A stretch of DNA of 64,000 nucleotides from Beaufortia kweichowensis. Its lineage: Eukaryota > Chordata > Actinopteri > Cypriniformes > Gastromyzontidae. Location of the stretch: contig CM032814.1 in NCBI GenBank assembly GCA_019155185.1, positions 1,724,647 through 1,788,646 of the forward strand, in the 5' to 3' direction. Positions within the stretch are counted from its first letter, which is position 1; each line of letters opens with the position of its first letter. The notes under the pieces are model-generated. The model searched no databases. It was not told where the DNA came from and saw only the letters and a program-made list of their open reading frames with translations. Below are positions 63,801 through 64,000 of the stretch, piece by piece. Position numbers and translations under genes: made by a program.

Positions 63801-64000
63801 ACACGAGAGAAGATTTCATTAAAAATGAATTCCAGTGTTGTTTTTAGTATTAATATTATTAGTGTCGCTTTTAGTTTTATTGTATTTACTTGTTTACCTA
63901 TTAGACATTACAAAAAGCATAGATACTGTCATTTTTGTTGGACATATTAAATTCAGATAATATAATACCAATCTAGACATTTAGTACATGGACATTTTTA
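60831..64000 (+). other. myo3a: myo3a intron, continues beyond the window
   Basis: The next expected kinase exon (starting with an NPPPKL-like segment) is not present. The DNA is AT-rich with a CA microsatellite at 61,266-61,282. The stretch 63,120-63,480 is more complex, with a GCTAATTAGC homeodomain-type core, and is a possible conserved element. Confidence 0.6.
61266..61282. repeat. (CA)n microsatellite
   Basis: Short CA run within the last myo3a intron of the window. Confidence 0.85.

Overview
The window reads as vertebrate, and specifically teleost, genomic DNA: AT-rich, intron-rich genes with GT/AG junctions, a gpr158 3' end upstream of myo3a in the same orientation (the two are also neighbours in mammals), and interspersed repeats typical of fish (short TA-flanked inverted-repeat elements, tRNA-derived SINEs, a TTAAAGGGA-ended MITE, a fold-back element). 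The repeats suggest a cypriniform fish; that is inference. All genes recognised are on the + strand.

Layout. Bases 1-1392 hold the last coding exon of gpr158 (orphan class C GPCR, cytoplasmic tail with six VCPW-[ED] motifs), followed by a long 3' UTR to about 4.7 kb. From 4.7 to 10.9 kb is non-coding sequence with SINE tails and a minus-strand Ty3/gypsy reverse-transcriptase remnant. A complete 11-exon annexin A13-like gene (316 aa, N-terminal MGNCQ) lies at 11,028-15,335.

The most unusual part is 18.0-27.7 kb. Two tandem genes share one cassette of exons: an acidic/SUMO-motif exon and a coiled-coil exon resembling the CCDC106 family. Their 5' exons are unrelated. In copy 1 the first exon is a Crypton-type tyrosine-recombinase (DUF3504/KIAA1958-like) domain cut off before the catalytic tyrosine. 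In copy 2 it is a BED-type zinc finger. Both upstream parts end in splice phase 2 with AG, and both downstream exons start with C, so each reads cleanly through (543 and 251 aa predicted). Past the copy 1 stop, the terminal domain seems to persist as frameshifted remains; copy 2 ends just after the coiled coil. A hAT-like transposon remnant lies between the copies.

From 27.7 to 44.7 kb I see no gene, only repeats and some GC-richer blocks. From 44,736 to the window end lies the 5' part of myo3a: six coding exons give 243 residues of the N-terminal kinase domain, with all core catalytic motifs; the remaining exons are beyond the window. The myo3a introns hold several DNA-transposon derivatives, including a 1.36-kb fold-back element at 56,564-57,928.

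Gene structures rest on reading frames, splice signals and remembered family sequences. No alignment or transcript data were available.
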